Positions 63,202 to 64,000 of a stretch of DNA of 64,000 nucleotides are shown piece after piece; within the stretch, counting starts at the first letter, position 1, and each line of letters starts with the position of its first letter. The notes beneath the pieces are model-generated. The model worked only from the letters and a program-made list of their open reading frames with translations. It did not search any database and had not been told where the DNA came from. The stretch is taken from the NCBI GenBank assembly GCA_009746045.1, contig RPFO01000864.1, forward strand, positions 1 through 64,000. Direction: 5' to 3'. Source of the DNA: Mesostigma viride (lineage: Eukaryota; Streptophyta; Mesostigmatophyceae; Mesostigmatales; Mesostigmataceae). A program made the translations under genes and the position numbers.

Positions 63202-63450
63202 GTCGGAGATGTTGAAGCCAATCAGCCGGCTGCCGTCCGCCACCTGCACCTCCACCGCGCGCAGGCCTTGCTTGGTCACCACCTTCTGCAACGTGCGCCA
63301 CACGAGCAGCACCGCCCCAGACAGCAGCTTGATCGTGTTGCAGCGCATGCCGAACTCACAGTCCCTGCCCGCCTTGCGGTCTTTGCACTGGGGGCCGTGC
63401 ATGCACTGTTTTGCACTCAGTTTGTAATGCAGGTCCCACAGAGGCTGCAC
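63202..63450 (-). CDS. Strawberry-notch (SBNO) helicase, near-C-terminal exon
   Basis: On the minus strand an acceptor CGTCGTCGCAG opens the exon at 63450 (VQPLWDLHYKL). It runs through CMHGPQCKDRKAGRDCEFGMRC, LLSGAVLLVWRTLQKVV and VEVQVADGSRLIGFNIS to a possible donor GAC/GTGGGTACC at 63202. This matches the C-terminal end of SBNO proteins: WEExY..C.H....C..G.RC, LxGSVLxVW and GQRxVGLxIP. SBNO proteins are nuclear SF2-like helicases and chromatin regulators. Upstream exons lie beyond 64000 or in diverged sequence. If the donor is not used, the frame stays open through the minisatellite to a stop at 62515, adding a ~200-residue Gly/Trp-rich tail. The family call is solid; both exon ends are inferred. 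Confidence 0.75.
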
Positions 63451-64000
63451 CTGCGACGACGAGGCAACATGTGTCAGCACAAGTAAGCACATGTCAGCAC
63501 AAGTCAGCACATTTCGGTGCCCGTCAGCACAAGTGCTGCAAGTTGATGTCCTGACTTGTGCGTGGAGATGGCAGGCGCGTCCGCACAGAAGCAACCGGCT
63601 CAAACCCTGGCATCCCTTCGGGGCCTTTTCTGGAACCTGCGTGCAACACGGGAAAGCCAAGGCCTGCGCTCCACCACCGCCCATCGGCATGTGATGCCGT
63701 TCCCACATTCTGTTGGTGATCCAATGGCCACCACAAGGATGACCCATGGTCTGGCGGCCATATCCCCTAAGCATTTGTTTACGCCTGAATAGAACAGATC
63801 TAGGCAGATTCTGTGATGCATCCCTGGTTCTTCTCCGATCATCAAAGGAAGTTTATCCATAAAGGGGTTTCTCTTCATCCCCTCTGCAGGTCGGCCCAGC
63901 CCACCCCACTTGTGTGCACGCATACAGCTTTCAGGTTGCGGACATTCTTCTCTTCTTTTTCTGCTGCGCAGGCAGGGTCATGCTCTGGGGATGTGGCGAG
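63451..64000 (-). other. Probable SBNO intron and possible further exon
   Basis: GTCAGCACAAGT repeats at 63472-63530 look intronic. A minus-strand frame at 63780-63886 (NPFMDKLPLMIGEEPG..CLDLFYSGVNKCLGD), after an acceptor GACCTGCAG, vaguely recalls the FLNRLLGL..LF..F..TL block of SBNO. The distance to the next exon is too short for the ~200 residues normally in between. Confidence 0.3.

Noticed and set aside
62283-63427. Plus-strand Pro-Cys-Pro-Pro-Met frames
   Set aside because: Translations of the 10-bp minisatellite, antisense to the SBNO exon.
63780-63893. Upstream SBNO exon
   Set aside because: Only faint similarity, and too little space for the ~200 residues expected before the next exon; kept only as a note.

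Overview
The window looks like nuclear DNA from a large, repeat-rich green alga (inference). The evidence is spliced genes with GT..AG introns, TGTAA motifs downstream of two of them (the usual chlorophyte poly(A) signal), a plant/algal-type DnaJ-X gene, tRNA-like SINE material, and many non-LTR retrotransposons and TIR transposons. Only three host genes can be recognised. They are the 3' exons of a DnaJ-X co-chaperone (10899-13851, +), a complete three-exon FAM136A/DUF842 gene (40979-42381, +), and one near-terminal exon of a strawberry-notch (SBNO) gene (63202-63450, -). A 319-aa Lys/Ala-rich ORF (15543-16502) may be a fourth.

Layout. 1-10596 is one ~41-bp G-rich minisatellite, apparently inside or at the broken edge of the DnaJ-X gene. 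10.6-17.4 kb holds the DnaJ-X exons, a mariner-type MITE, microsatellites and the 319-aa ORF. From 17.4 to 32.6 kb there is one retrotransposon ORF1 copy split by nested insertions: a 1.7-kb TTAA-flanked element, an 11,840-bp TIR element (19892-31731) and a 220-bp SINE-like insert. The 11.84-kb element has ~31-bp TIRs and a 3-bp duplication (CAA). It carries two divergent genes: a very large DUF7869-like protein on the minus strand, and a PHD-finger/Gln-Pro-Tyr-rich protein on the plus strand. The PHD finger is interrupted by a 1.77-kb element. 32.6-39.4 kb is a pile of LINE fragments, including a 2.6-kb piggyBac-like element with a frameshifted transposase gene. 39.4-43 kb contains FAM136A. 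43-51 kb is dominated by two LINE families, one APE-type and one with a C-terminal PD-(D/E)XK-like domain. 51-54.7 kb holds 184-bp tandem repeats, an ACGC array and a 2-kb CCCT/CCT array. 57.25-60.97 kb is a complete retroelement with a 14-bp target duplication that encodes only an L1-ORF1-like protein. 62.4-63.1 kb is a 10-bp minisatellite next to the SBNO exon.

The mobile elements appear to work in two groups. In the first, the APE LINE, the ORF1-only element and the SINE have unrelated bodies but end in the same small hairpin (CTCC..CAAC..GGAG) plus a short A/T-rich tail, which suggests shared reverse-transcription machinery. In the second, the piggyBac-like transposase element (34810-37394) and a transposase-less relative (27030-28800) share both ends. 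The most unusual object is the 11.84-kb TIR element, which I cannot place in a known DNA-transposon superfamily. Several coding regions carry single-base frameshifts in homopolymers or GA-rich runs, so some apparent pseudogenes could be assembly indels.
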